Positions 36,713 to 48,636 of a stretch of 64,000 bases of DNA are shown one piece after another (position 1 is the first letter of the stretch; each line of letters begins with the position of its first letter). Source of the DNA: Poronia punctata (taxonomy: Eukaryota > Ascomycota > Sordariomycetes > Xylariales > Xylariaceae); contig MU401546.1 in the NCBI GenBank assembly GCA_022579005.1, forward strand, positions 58,751-122,750. Reading direction: 5' to 3'. The notes under the pieces were generated by a model, which saw only the letters and a list, made by a program, of their open reading frames with translations, did no database searches and was not told where the DNA came from. Position numbers and translations under genes: made by a program.

Positions 36713-38648
36713 TTACAAAACATAAACAAACTCATCATTCTCCCGATCCGTCATATCAGCAAAAGCATTCTGACCAATCCTCTCATCCGCCACGACCCCA
36801 ACACCCGCAACACCTTCCTCTTCGGCCGTCGTCTTGTTATCATTACTATCGACGGCCAATTCGCGATAGGTATCCGACATGCTGGCGTCGATAATCTTGG
36901 CCGGCTTCCCGTTCGCCACGCGACGACGTTCCTGCCTCTTGTTCAAAAAGGCCAGGTTGAGGGCTTGGAGGATGGCGCAGGCGGCCGTGCCGACGAAGAA
37001 GCCGAGGACGACTCGGAGACCGGGCAGGTAGTTGGGTGCGTCTTTGGAGTTGAATACTAAGGGGCCGATTATGTTTCCTGTTGAGGCGGCGGCGTTGTAT
37101 ACGGCTGTTTAAAAAAAAAAAAAAAAAAAAGGGGGTGTTAGTTAAGTGGGGGTTTGAGGGGGCAAAACAGAGAGAGAGAAGGGGGGGGGGGGGGGGGGGA
37201 GAGAGAGAGAAAAAAAAAAAAACTTACACATCATGACGGATTTCTTAGTTGTACCGGCCGTGTTGGCAACTACCCACGCAACCTCGATGGGAATAGTGCC
37301 GAAGAGGAAGGCAAGTAGGTAATATCCAACTAGCAATGGTGCGTCGTGACCGGGGGTGCGCGGGACAGTGTATAGCACAGCGAGACCGGCGATGACGGGG
37401 AGGACGAAGCCGACCATGCCGGCGGACTTGATGCGGAAGCGCTGGACGATCCAGGAGGCCAGGAGGATGATGACCCATTGGACGAAGCCGAAGGGGATGT
37501 TGAGGAGCGAGGTGGTGTACTTGTCGAAGCCGAGGCCGTTGAGGATCAGGGGGCCAAAGGTGTTGGTCACGGAGGCGCCGGCGTTGATGAATAGCGAGAG
37601 CGCGATCCAGAGATACGTCTTGGGCTCGAGGAAGAGCTCGGCCACGTGCGACCACTTGAACTCGCGGCTGCCGGTACCGGTCTGGTTGGCGCGCAGACGC
37701 TCGATGGCCTTGGGCTTGTCTTCTTCCGATAGGAACCGGGCGGACGGGATGTCGTTGTCGAGTCTCCAGTATACCAAGGGGGCTGTGAGGATGGTGACGA
37801 GACCGACGAAGAGGAAGATGCTAGATAGAAGAAGAAGAAGAGCCGAAGGTTAGATATATTGCTTGTTCATGGTATTTGGGTGAGGTTTAAGGGGTAAGGG
37901 AGGTGTGACTTACACCTGCCACGACTCAATGTGGGGAGAATCGATGTGTCCCAGTCCATAAGAGATGGCCGAGGCGAACATGGTAGCCAGACCATTGGTA
38001 CCATACCACGCAGCTACGCGTAGAGGCTGCTCGGCACGACGATACCACTGGGATGTGATGACGGAGAACAGAGGCAGACAGCCGGCCTCGAAAAGACCGA
38101 GGAAGAAGCGTGCGGCTAGCAGAGTGGGGAAGTTGTGGCAGGCTGCTAGAGCGGCCGACGCGATACCCCAGCCGAGTACCAGGGTGGGCATGAGGATGCG
38201 GTGAGGCACCTTGACGATCAAGAAGGAAGAGAAGGGTTGCCAGGCCAGCTGGGCGATGGGCGCGATGGAGCCGAGAAGAGAGTACTGGCTGCCCGTCAGA
38301 CCGGTCGATTCGATCATGCCAAACGTGGCGGCGTAGCCCAGCACGGTCTTGTCGAGGATCTGGAGGAAGTACACCCATACTAGGATGACTAGGATGACCT
38401 TGTCTGTCTTTTTTTTGATGCGCTTGTTCTGTTTTGAAAAAAAAGAAAAACCACAAAGTCAGTCATCAACGTTCGTCTTGGTCAAGCGAACCGCCCAAAA
38501 AACGTACATCTTCTTCTGTGAGAACCACCCGCTCGTCACCGATGAACTCGGCTGCTCTATCACCGTGCTTGACGGCTGTGGCGTCATGATGGACAGCGAC
38601 CTTTGAGATATCCTCCTCCTGGTTGAGACTGCCGTCGGTCGTACCCAT
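36713..38648 (-). CDS. MFS transporter, Dal5-type anion:cation symporter family
   Basis: Twelve-helix plasma-membrane permease of the family that in yeast takes up allantoate, ureidosuccinate, nicotinate, biotin or pantothenate. Four exons (38648-38508, 38428-37914, 37820-37228, 37104-36713) give 546 residues. The hydrophilic N-terminus (1-48) is followed by the family block VYFLQILDKTVLGYAATFGM in helix 1 and by NGLGFDKYTTSLLNIPFGF at the start of the second half. A late block, NTAGTTKKSVMMS-VYNAAASTGNIIGP, spans the third splice; the split serine codon confirms the junction. The tail (about 475-546) is charged and cytosolic. The third intron (37105-37227) holds a run of 19 C, a pyrimidine dinucleotide tract and a long T tract on the coding strand. 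The substrate cannot be told from sequence. No gene for a linked catabolic enzyme is adjacent. Confidence 0.92.
37181..37199. repeat. G19 homopolymer inside an MFS intron
   Basis: Nineteen G on the plus strand (C on the coding strand) sit within the third intron of the MFS gene, next to GA and poly-A tracts. Confidence 0.9.
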
Positions 38649-41600
38649 TTTGACGCGAGTTTCTTGTTTATATGTCTCACCCCTTATCGACGTGCTGCTG
38701 ATGTGTTGTTGCCTTCGTCTTTGTAGAAACCCGGGGTAAGGATGATGGATATAGAGTAAGAAGACAGACCAAATTAAAAGAAAAAAAAGGAGAATAACAA
38801 AGGATGATATAATTTTGTCTTGGATTTATATGTTGCGGCCGTTGAAGTGATCTAGGCGATTACTCCGCGTTGGAGTTCCCCCACGTTTCTCCCCGCTCCC
38901 CCAGCTTCTCCATATTCTCGTCCTAGGCGTGCGTACCTCCACCGGCTCATGGCACACCGGACAGTGGGCACTGGGCAGACACCTTTTTACTCGTAGCACG
39001 TAGCACCGATCTGGACCCCCAAACGGCCATGGCAAATGGGCAAAACGGGCTTACCGGCAATGAGTATACCAACAAGCTTTATCCCTGTCGTATGGGTAGA
39101 TTCCTGCCTATTAGGCAGTAGCGCAGCCGCTATACGCTTCCGGGTTTGGGGGCACTTGGTTCGGTGATTATGGACTCGCTAACCAGTTTCAATAGCCCAT
39201 CCACCTAACCTAATATAAAGATAATCTGTACGAGTAATTTAGCATGTACGTAGCATCTTCTATATATGCACACTGTAGATAGGTAGATGGTCCCTGACTC
39301 CCTACCTACATTGTATTAATTGATTCCGCAGCAGTTCAAGGGCCTACTTACTATCAAATCTCTCTTTGTAGACGAGCATGATACCTACCCTGACGTGCCT
39401 GATCTGTTAAACCCCTGTTCCCAGGCACAGACATTCTACTGATCTGCAAATATGCGGTAGAGCACACGTAAGTTGTAAGGCCTTTGTCATCACATGATGA
39501 GGGTCGGATAGAAAACAGGCTTCTATCAGTTCCATCACTTGTCGGATATTAGCCCCATAATACCACATCGCCGTAGGCCCGTAGCACGTGCTACAGACAC
39601 GCTAAGGGGTGCTAAACCTGGCTATACTGATGTGCTTACCAGTAGACAGGTTCTAGGGAAAGGTAGTGTAACCCTATCGTCTCACTTTATGCAGGTTCAA
39701 TCGTGCCGTCGAACGTTGAAGAGCTGTTCTCTCATCTACCTGTACTGTGTAGATGAGACACTCGGTTGCTAATCGATGTCTGACCAGCCCAGCCACGGCA
39801 AGAAGACCAAATCTGGGGAGTCCCGTGACGATGAGTGAAATTCGAAGGTCAGGTCGATCGAGGCTCCGGGGCCACCGAGACGGCGCGCGACTACCTACCC
39901 ATTCGTTGTTTCGGTCCCCGTAACAACCGTCTTTCCCCCCAGCCCCATTATCGCCATGAGATAAAAGAACGGCATGCGCGAGCCAGCATCCTCGGGCCTC
40001 GAGACAGCATCCTTATTACCTGCGTGTAAATGTCGTCTTTCATATGACAAATCTTGGATCTGAGGATTAGAGCTGGCATATCGTAGATGATTCTGTAAGT
40101 TGGCGTATTATAAGCCTACTTAGTCTTTCATAGGCGCGAGGTTACACATAGATGAGCAGACATTGAAGATCCAACCTCTTGAAATTGTATGGATTGTTCT
40201 GATAATCATACAACCTCCTAACCATTTCAACTTGACCTACAAAACGTTAGGAGTGTTCGTTAGCATCACACTTTGAAAACACGGGGCGTACACCTTGAGG
40301 CTGACCTTGGATAGGTGGGAGGTTGTAACTTGTAACTTGTGGTTTGATGTGGTGCATGTTTCGTACCCCAACCCGCACACAACTTTGCGGCTGACCCCCA
40401 CCGATGTTACCGAGAGAGAAATGTGCATTACCTATCATACACACACACAATTTGTGATGGCGATATTTCGTACAATACCGGACTAGCAGCCGTCTAGTTT
40501 CTCAAGTTCAAGCCTCAACTCGACAATGGCCTAGGCAATACTCCAGGTTCTCCACACTTTGGGGTTGATGGCTTGTGCGGGGTTTCCCAAGTCCAAAGTC
40601 TTGTCGTGTTCCCCGTTCATCGGTCAAAGTCTGGGCCTGCTTTCTTGTTTCTTGCCCCTTACTCTCGAATTCCTTGGCGACGAAGCTTTTTCAACGTGAC
40701 CACTTGCGCTTTCCAGCCCGTTGGTCTGGGCAAACGGTAGTCTCCAAATCGGTTGTCCAGGTTTGGCCATTCCGAAGCGCTACACATACTCATACACATA
40801 GGTAGGTCCTTTAAATAACTATTAACATGCCATCTTGGTCGGACGAGATCTAGGTACTGAGTAGACAATTTGATAGAACTAGATTGGCATCGGTGGGGGT
40901 AAAGTGGCTTTCGTTAATTCATGTGTTTGTGTTTAAATTGGTAGAGAATCGCAAGTCGAGACGAGGCGCTACACAAAACGTGGGGAGAATGGTCACACCT
41001 TTCCACGCTTGAGAGTCCTTTTTTCGTTTGCGCTTGCCAAGCTTGTCCCTCTCCAAACGTGTTGCTCTTTCCAAGGCAGTCTCCATTCCGCGCGACTTCC
41101 GCCCCAACTCTGACCCCAATACTACTCGTAGGCAAGATTTTCTGTGAGTACATGTAGCCGATTATACCTACATACCTAAGGTACATACCTACCTACACTT
41201 TGGATTCCCACCATGTTCGAATTCTTCTTGCGATTTACTCCTCCCTTCATTTAAGATATCAAATCAAGGCCTGGTCGAATCCGATGAATATCGCTACTAT
41301 GGCATGCCATGTTGATAAGGTAGTCATAGAATCTGATTACCTGACAAGAAGTCATCCATCTCGCGAGACTCTCGTTCTCCCCCATACGCCAGAAACGCAA
41401 TTCGAGCACCGAATAACCTGATCCGAATAACCTGATGGTGTTCATTCGTCCCGTGAGTAAGACGATACCGCTGTTTCGAATCGGGACGGCATCATCTACA
41501 ACTGCGATCCACATTCGCCGCGCTCTCGGGCCCAAGTCCATTCTGGAAGAACAAAAGAAGGAAGGGGAACAAAGCTATTTGTATTCCTTTGCGCGACTGC

Positions 41601-42590
41601 CACTTGAGATGGATAGCAACCAAACTCGGGGAAGTTGCCGTGGTAATTTTGGTTGTACCTGACTGTACGAGGTTCGTATTCGTACGCCAATCGGTACCCT
41701 TCTAGGTTAGGGCAGCCAGAAATATCTGCCTTAACCCCTTGCAGGATCATCCGCTCAAATCTCATATTACTAATAATAGTGTTTTGATGATGAGCTGAAA
41801 TCTAGGTACTAGGAGGTATCTACTCTGACGGAAACCCTTGAAATAAGGGCTCAGCTTGCCCTACAGAGTGTCGGCTTTCACATTCACTGGTTATCACATA
41901 CCTCAGCCCAAAGCAGCTAAGGAGCTCTTGAAAGATAGGTACGACGCTTCGCTAACCATCGGGTCCGGAAAGTCTCCGGCTCAACCTGCTGGTAGTTTAG
42001 GAGTAGATACTCGCCGCGTGGACCGGGACCGAGACCGAGACGTGGCCAACAGTGGTAAGCTGTGCGTCTGCTATTATTCACGATGAACGGTTTTCTCTCC
42101 GCGTCCCATGCTAGTCTAGGCCGCTTTACGCGAAGGAACAGGGAAACGGGTAATTTCGACCCACTAATGGACGGCATTTCGCAGGCTTGACCTGATCCGT
42201 GATAGAATTTTGCAAAAAGTCGCCTAGTATCCCTGAACTGGCGCCGAGCTAAGGGAACTTGGCCAGGGCGATGTGACTTTGCCTATTCGTCGCAACGCGC
42301 AAATGGCAGCCTCGGCTTTTAATAACATGGATGCTCGCTACTTTATGCACAGATGCAGCGTCTGGTCATGGGAAGGGGCATAAAATACCGGTAAATGATA
42401 TGGCCGGCGGGGCCATGTCGTTATCGAGTGGATTGTCGAGTCTCGACTCCCCGACGGCCTTATAGGTTTATAATTCCGGCTCTGCTGCTTCTGAAGTTCT
42501 GAGATAGGCATTCATCGTGACTCCCACCCCGACGTGACGAGGGAAAACCTGCCTCTGCGCAACTTACCAAGTCGTAAATAACACAGCAGG
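38649..42590. other. Intergenic region between the MFS gene and the FAD oxidase, no gene seen
   Basis: 3.9 kb with only short frames that resemble nothing. It contains the MFS promoter side and three TACGAGTA/TACTCGTA copies (38988, 39229, 41123). The FAD-oxidase 5' flank lies at about 42300-42590. Confidence 0.6.
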
Positions 42591-44482
42591 ATGAAGTGGT
42601 CGGCTCCCTCCCCTCAAAGCGCTGCGGCACTGCTCGTAGCAGGCCTGCTACCGGCAGCAGTCTATGCAAGGGCGACGACGGCCACACCGTCGACTCTACA
42701 GGCGTGCGGCGAAATTGCGACGGTCATACCGGAACGTGTCTCGTATCCCGGATCCCTCGCGTATCTCAAGGAGATCAACAACTACTGGTCCGGCGCGTTG
42801 AAACAGATCAAGCCGGCCTGCCTTGTCCTCCCTACGTCGGCCGACGAGGTCGCCTCTGCGGTGCAGGTGCTCAATGCCCACCCCGATGTCGATTTCGCCG
42901 TCAAGAGCGGCGGACACGACCCGAATCCCGGCCATGCCAGCGTTAGTGGCGGCGTGCTCATCGCCACGGCCAAAATGTCGGGTGCTACCTATGATCCGGC
43001 CACGGGCCTTGCCTCTGTCGGCCCCGGCGGCGAGTGGAACGACGTCATCGGAGACCTTGAGCCTCACGGCGTTACAATTGCAGGAGGCCGGCTGGGTAAG
43101 TCGTAAATTGGAGCCGGTTGGCGGCTTTGGTAATCGTGTGACTGACTCATCTGCCCCTGAATTTAGGCCTTGTAGGTGTAGGAGGCTATCTTCTCCAAGG
43201 CGGAATATCCTTCTTGAGCGCCCAGTACGGCTTGGCTGCCGATGTAAGTAATGAATCTGCACACGCCGAGTCTCTTTCAGTACCTATATCTGACATGGTC
43301 CGAACAGAACATCGTCGGGTGGGAAACCGTCATGGCGAATGGATCGGTTGTCAATGTGGATGCCGCGGCTCATCCCGATCTTGCGGTGGCGATGAGAGGA
43401 GGCGGCAGTCAGTTCGGTACGTCCATAGCAATACTCGTTTGTTGGGTAAAGACAAACGATGCTAACAAACAGCAGGTATCGTGACGCGCTTCAAGGTCCG
43501 CGCTCACCCCATCGGTAAGGTATGGGGCGGCTCGCGAATCTATGGCCCCGGTCAAGCCGACGTGCTGTTTTCTGCTCTACACAATTTCACCGCCAACGGC
43601 GCCCAAGATCCCAAGGCCGCCATCATTCATACCAACCTCGTCCTCGCTGGCGGAATCAAGAGCCATTTGATCTATTACTTTTACGACGGGCCCGAACCGC
43701 CCAAAACCGGGCCGTTTGCCGACTTTTTGAAGATTCCCGCCTTGATCAATCTTACTAGCAAGCAGAAATATTCCTCCCTGGTAAGTGGGACATTATTAGT
43801 TAGTTACTACGATGTATGAACTGGGAATCTAACAAAGGATATCATGACAGCTTTTCACCAATGGTGCTGCCGCAGAGTTGATCACCGGACGTGTTTCATT
43901 CAGGGTAAGTTGCTCTCATCTTCGCCTTTCTCTCTCCATTTATCTATCTCTTTTCCAAGGAGCTAACAAAAGACTTTTCTTCAGACATACACAATCCCAT
44001 TCATCCCCTCCAACCCAACCATCTACTCCCAAATCTTCAACAAATGGGTCCAACTCACCAAGACATACCTCGACAACCCCCTGCACGCCACAGGCCAATG
44101 CTCTCTCGACTTCCAGCCCCTCCCCTCGATAATCGGCAGCCACAGCGAAGCCGCCGGCGGAAACGCAATGGGCCTGTCCGCTTCCGACCCGGACCGTCTC
44201 ATCCTCGAGCTACAGTGCATGTGGACGATCCCCAGCGACGACGCCGAGATCTACGCCTTATCCCGCCAGATGACCGACTGGCTCGCCGCCCGCGTGCCCG
44301 AATGGCTCGCAGACGAGGGCAGGAGTCTTGCCGACGAGTACCTCCCGCTCTTCATGAACGATGCCCAGGCCGACCAGAACGTCACGGGTACATATAGGGG
44401 CTATGAGGAGTACAAGGCTTTGCAGCGACAACTCGATCCTAATGGTCTCTTTGGCCAGCGAGTTGGTGGTTTCAAGTTCTGA
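42591..44482 (+). CDS. Secreted FAD-linked oxidoreductase, berberine-bridge-enzyme-like (VAO family)
   Basis: Family enzymes oxidise alcohols, sugars or secondary metabolites with oxygen through covalently bound FAD. Six exons (42591-43095, 43167-43243, 43308-43416, 43476-43780, 43851-43904, 43985-44482) give 515 residues. Residues 1-27 form a signal peptide. The FAD-binding domain includes VKSGGHDPNPG, whose His109 is the usual 8-alpha-histidyl attachment site, and GVGGYLLQGGISFLSAQYGLAAD across the second exon. That exon has Gln-Gly where bicovalent enzymes have a Cys, so a single covalent bond is likely. The C-terminal BBE block is YRGYEEYKALQRQLDPNGLF. All five introns have GT-AG ends and matching phases. 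The fourth acceptor is a tandem CAGCAG. The substrate is unknown, and there is no polyketide or peptide synthase nearby. Confidence 0.92.
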
Positions 44483-45838
44483 TCTTTGCTTGCTTTTGCT
44501 TTGCTTTGCTATGCTTTGCTTTTGTTGTAAAGTCTAATCTTATCTCAAGTACTGCGAATGCACCATTATAAGATAAATCGTATATATATATTTACAACAA
44601 GACATATTTAGTATCTAGAGTAATACAGCACGGATAGAAAGGTCTATACCTAGGTCGTAATAGTGTTGTGCTTGATCGTTTGGACCATGTAAAATTTAGG
44701 TAACTACCTAGGTTAACCAGGAGCAGGTTATCGTGGTGATCTATCTAAGTGTACAGAGTAACAATAATCACGTGCAGTAAATACAATATTGAATGCTCTC
44801 TTGTCACGTGCAATTCCCTCGGAAAACTACATCTAATAAACCTACCCACAAGTTATCAAGGAAGTATGTATCATAGGTATGAAGAGCCTTTACGCTATGC
44901 ATGATAACCCCCTCCAGTTACGAATAGGTACTATCCATGCCATAAAGCGTTGGGATTGGTCCTAGGCTCTTAGTGTTCATCCTCATGTCCCCCTATTCTC
45001 ACGAGTTCAGTTTACCATCACTGTGAAAAGGAGTCTATAGGTGACTCGTGAAAACCATATACTATAAATTTCATTGTGTGATTGACCCCCTAAGCTATCA
45101 TAAAGCTGATGACACACCGGTCACGCAGCCTTTCGTAGTTGGCGGGAAAACAGCAAGGCAGAAGAAGCTAGCGAGGGAGAAGATGGTTCCTAGAAAATGC
45201 AGGGTATCAAATTCCACATGATGAAATCACCACCGTCCTAATAACTATGGTTTTCCCAGGCGGCCCTGATGGTGTCAAACCCGCGACAAACCCATCATAC
45301 CCCCCAAAAATGACATGACCCTGGCATCCAATAAAAATAATCGTCATATCGTTAAGACACACCATCTTGCGATAAAACCCTCATCTTGTAATGAAAGGGT
45401 ATATGTATCAGTCATCAGTCGTGAGTTGGAGAAACGAAACGAGGGAACAAAGTCGTATCGGACATGTAATGCTATCCTACTAACCAAAATATCCCCGACA
45501 ACACGGGGAAACAAAAAGGCAAGATAACGAAGGGCGTAGAGGTTCATAAGTGACGTAAGAAAGACCAGAGAGATAGGCTGAAATGGAAAAAAAAAAAAAA
45601 AGAAAGGCAAATACGGTCAAGAAAGACGGTATTCAACCATACCACACAACGAACATGGACTTGCGTCGCGTGGCGCATAACTCAGGAACGCTGCCGTGTA
45701 CATTCAAGTAACACGTGAGATAATATAGAGTGACCATATGTTTGGTATCTGTCATCCTGCGGCTATACGTCGTAGATGCCACGTCAGAGTATGTATCGAT
45801 ATGCATCTTCGTAATTCGGGTGATCCAGTCCTCAAGAT
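44483..45838. other. Intergenic region between convergent FAD oxidase and zinc-finger genes
   Basis: 1.36 kb of 3' flanks. It contains a short (TA)n near 44581-44590 and two CACGTG-type sequences near 44770 and 44805. No coding sequence seen. Confidence 0.6.
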
Positions 45839-47897
45839 TTAGAATGCTGCGGTCGTGTGCCCTTCGCTGGTTGCCACGGCCACAAGGGCATCTAGCCTGA
45901 GCATATCCTGTCTATCGCTAGAGCTCTCTTCACGAGGAGACCTCGGCTGGAGGCTCTCTTTCGCCGGAAACCCCGTAAATTCACTAATATTGGGATGTAC
46001 AATACGATCGACACGGGATGGAGGGCCTGAGGACGCTTCGGAATGCGCCGATGCAGGGTTCTGCAGCCATGCCCGTCGTCTATAATCTCGGGGCGTAGCC
46101 GTCGAAGGCGCTGACATGGTATGTTGGTGGAAGGCCCTGCTGCGGACCGACATAGACGAACTCTCAGTCCTAACTGGCTCGTTAAAACGGACCGTCGGTG
46201 CTTTTGACCTGGTCCGATCCGCTGGTGCGTCCACACCCGAGTTGGGCTCGTAGGGCCAAGGACTTGAACGATCTGCCTGCGGCATAGGATTAGATGTGAT
46301 GTCAAGCCGAGTCAGCCCCTGATGAAGACCCATATCCCAAGAACCAATACTCCGTCTCTCTTCCGGGTTGACCGTGCGTGCTGTGCTCGCTGTGCTGGCC
46401 GTGCTTGTCGGGCTTGACGGAGGGTAAATTGGCCGCGCATGGACAACTTCCGGCCCCCGACCAACCTCGGAAGACATCGACACCGAAGACGCATGTCTCC
46501 TCGCAGGCGACGCGGGCCGATGTGGCAGGCTAATGAAACTTTCAATACCGGGCAGCCGGACAGGAGACGTCGGCGTGTGCTGCTGCGAAGGCAGAGCTGC
46601 CTGGCGCAGCGGAGGACTTGGGTACTGGGAGGGAGTAACCATATTACTCAGGCGACTGCCAGGAATACCAGTGTTGAAATTACTTGAATCCGGATGCCAC
46701 GTGCGCCGACGCAAGTCTTCGGTGCTGGACACAGATTCCCGCCTGGTAAACGTCGACGAGGTAGGTGAAGGATAGACACTGCTGTTCGCAGTAGAGGGAG
46801 TAGCGTTGGCGCCACTCATGCCGCCGGGAACGGCGAGTCGAAAGGTTCCGCTCTGGGGCGAGTGGTGGAACTGGATCCCGCCTGAAGGCACACTAAGCCT
46901 TCGGCCTGGTGTCCGTGCATCTGCATAGAGGTTGTGCGAACGAGTATGGGACGAGCTAGGGGATGCCATAGATCCCCAATGAGGACTGTTCTGTCCTGTA
47001 GAGAATGTTGCGGATGTAGGAGTGCTGAAGTCGCTAGGCGACGGCGGACGGTAGGGGTAAGTTTCTACCCCATACATGAATCTCGTATCCGCCATGACCA
47101 GAGGCGGGGGGCGGCGCCGTACATCGTCTCTTGTGCTGAAGCTGGATCCTACCGAACTAATGCTCGACGTGGATAGGGATTTGGAATGACCCCGTACCGG
47201 TGCTCCCATGCTGCCGCCCGTCGAAGCCCGCGCCCGTCCAGGTTGCCTCACCCTTTCGGTCCGAATCTGCCGTTGAAACCTCGTCCCTGTCGCCGCCAGC
47301 GAGTCGAGTGGTATATCCTCGTTGACGTGGACGGTTTGAGCATGTTGTCGCAGGTTATCTAAGCGCGAAAATCTTCTAGAGCAGTGACACTGGAACGGCC
47401 GTTCGCCCGTATGTTTCCTACCATGGTTTGTTAGTGAAAAGATCCTGAGAGCGGGGCGCCATCCCACATTACCGGATGTGTCTTGCTAGGTGCTCGCTCC
47501 GCGTAAAACTTAGTTTGCATGGAGGGTAGTCGGTACAGAAGAAGCGCTGGCACTTTTTCTTTCGCTGGGACTTCGAGCCATCTCCGTTGACGCTTTCATC
47601 CTCAGACCCGGCGCCATCTTCATTCCCGTGGCCTTCGCCATCGGAATCGTCCATGTCTACGTCTTCGGAATCTCCCCGCGACCCATGAGACTGTTGCCTG
47701 CTTTCGTGCCGCGAAACTTGATTCTCCTCGATACTCTCAGGTATCCGTACGTCCTGGGGGAAGATTGAGCTTGGAAGTGGCAGCTGACCAAAGGCCGTTG
47801 TGGTCGGGGTAGGCGTTGTCGGGGATGGTTGGACCCGTTCGGGGTTGTTCGTGTCAATCGCCATCGACGAATTGACGGGACGGAAGGTTGAAGCCAT
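45839..47897 (-). CDS. C2H2 zinc-finger transcription factor with two tandem fingers
   Basis: Probable DNA-binding regulator. Two exons (47897-47473, 47417-45839) give 667 residues. An acidic segment (about 70-110, [19 protein letters not shown]) precedes a basic KKK patch. Finger 1 has C121-X5-C127-X12-H140-X3-H144, contains [12 protein letters not shown] and spans the intron. The linker is TGERPF. Finger 2 has C152-X1-C154-X12-H167-X4-H172 with [17 protein letters not shown]. The two unusual cysteine spacings are shared by a fungal group related to yeast Usv1/Rgm1 and fission yeast Rsv proteins (recalled, not checked). The remaining 490 residues are Ser/Pro/Arg-rich and disordered. The intron has a CACTAAC branch site, and the split Arg codon confirms the junction. 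The target genes cannot be inferred. Confidence 0.9.
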
Positions 47898-48614
47898 CGT
47901 GTGTCCAGCCGACGGGCTTTCTTATCCTTTTCGGACGATCCAATCTTGCCGGATAGGATCCCAACGATAAAAGGGCGCCGAGTAGGAGAAGCCGGACTCG
48001 CGGAGGTTGGCGTCTCGAGCTAAATCGGGGAAAGGGAAGAGGCGGCGTCAAGGCGCTTATGGCGGGAGAAGGAAAAGAGGGGCGGGGTGTGTGGGAAATG
48101 GATTGATGAGTAGAGGATCAGTCGGTGCGGTTGCGCGAGCCTGAGTCCATACAAGGCACTGTTGACTTGTCTAGGAGTAAGACTTGTCTTGCCATTCGGC
48201 TATCGCGATGGTGTGTTTGAGGGAGATGGACCAGGCGGCGGCGGAGGAATGCCTGATGCTATGGCCAGGGCAGACAGGGCGGCTGAAGCTGAGACGAAAT
48301 CGACTGGGTAAGTCCTATTGGTGAGATGAGCCTGTAGCCTTTTGTGCAACCTGCAATGTACGACCCATAGACAAATGGCACCGGTCGCAAGGGGGAAGGC
48401 ACAAACCTCTATAATGTGCTTAGCCACTTACGGCGTTTATGTAGAAGGGATGTTCATCACAGCAACGGGGGAAGCCAAACGAAGTATGCAGGGGCGGACC
48501 AACCACCTGAGGAGCTGGATCCAGAAGTGGGAGTTGGGGCGACCAAATGTTCACATACCCGCCCAAATACGCACAATAAGGCGGACAATGACTGGGCCAA
48601 GTTTCGGGTTTAGA

Positions 48615-48636
48615 GTTTCCAGTTTCCAGTTTCCAG
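48615..48636. repeat. Tandem GTTTCCA triplet
   Basis: Three head-to-tail copies of the 7-mer GTTTCCA in non-coding DNA. Confidence 0.9.

Noticed and set aside
39690..39700. Second tRNA B-box-like sequence (GGTTCAATC)
   Set aside because: Flanking bases do not form a T-arm and no cloverleaf can be drawn.
36713..44482. Possible secondary-metabolite cluster (MFS transporter plus FAD oxidase)
   Set aside because: The two genes are separated by 3.9 kb of non-coding DNA and no backbone synthase, methyltransferase or cluster regulator is present.
48200..48427. 75-codon minus-strand frame ending in a Pro-rich tail
   Set aside because: Short, no recognisable motif; possibly upstream sequence of the zinc-finger gene.
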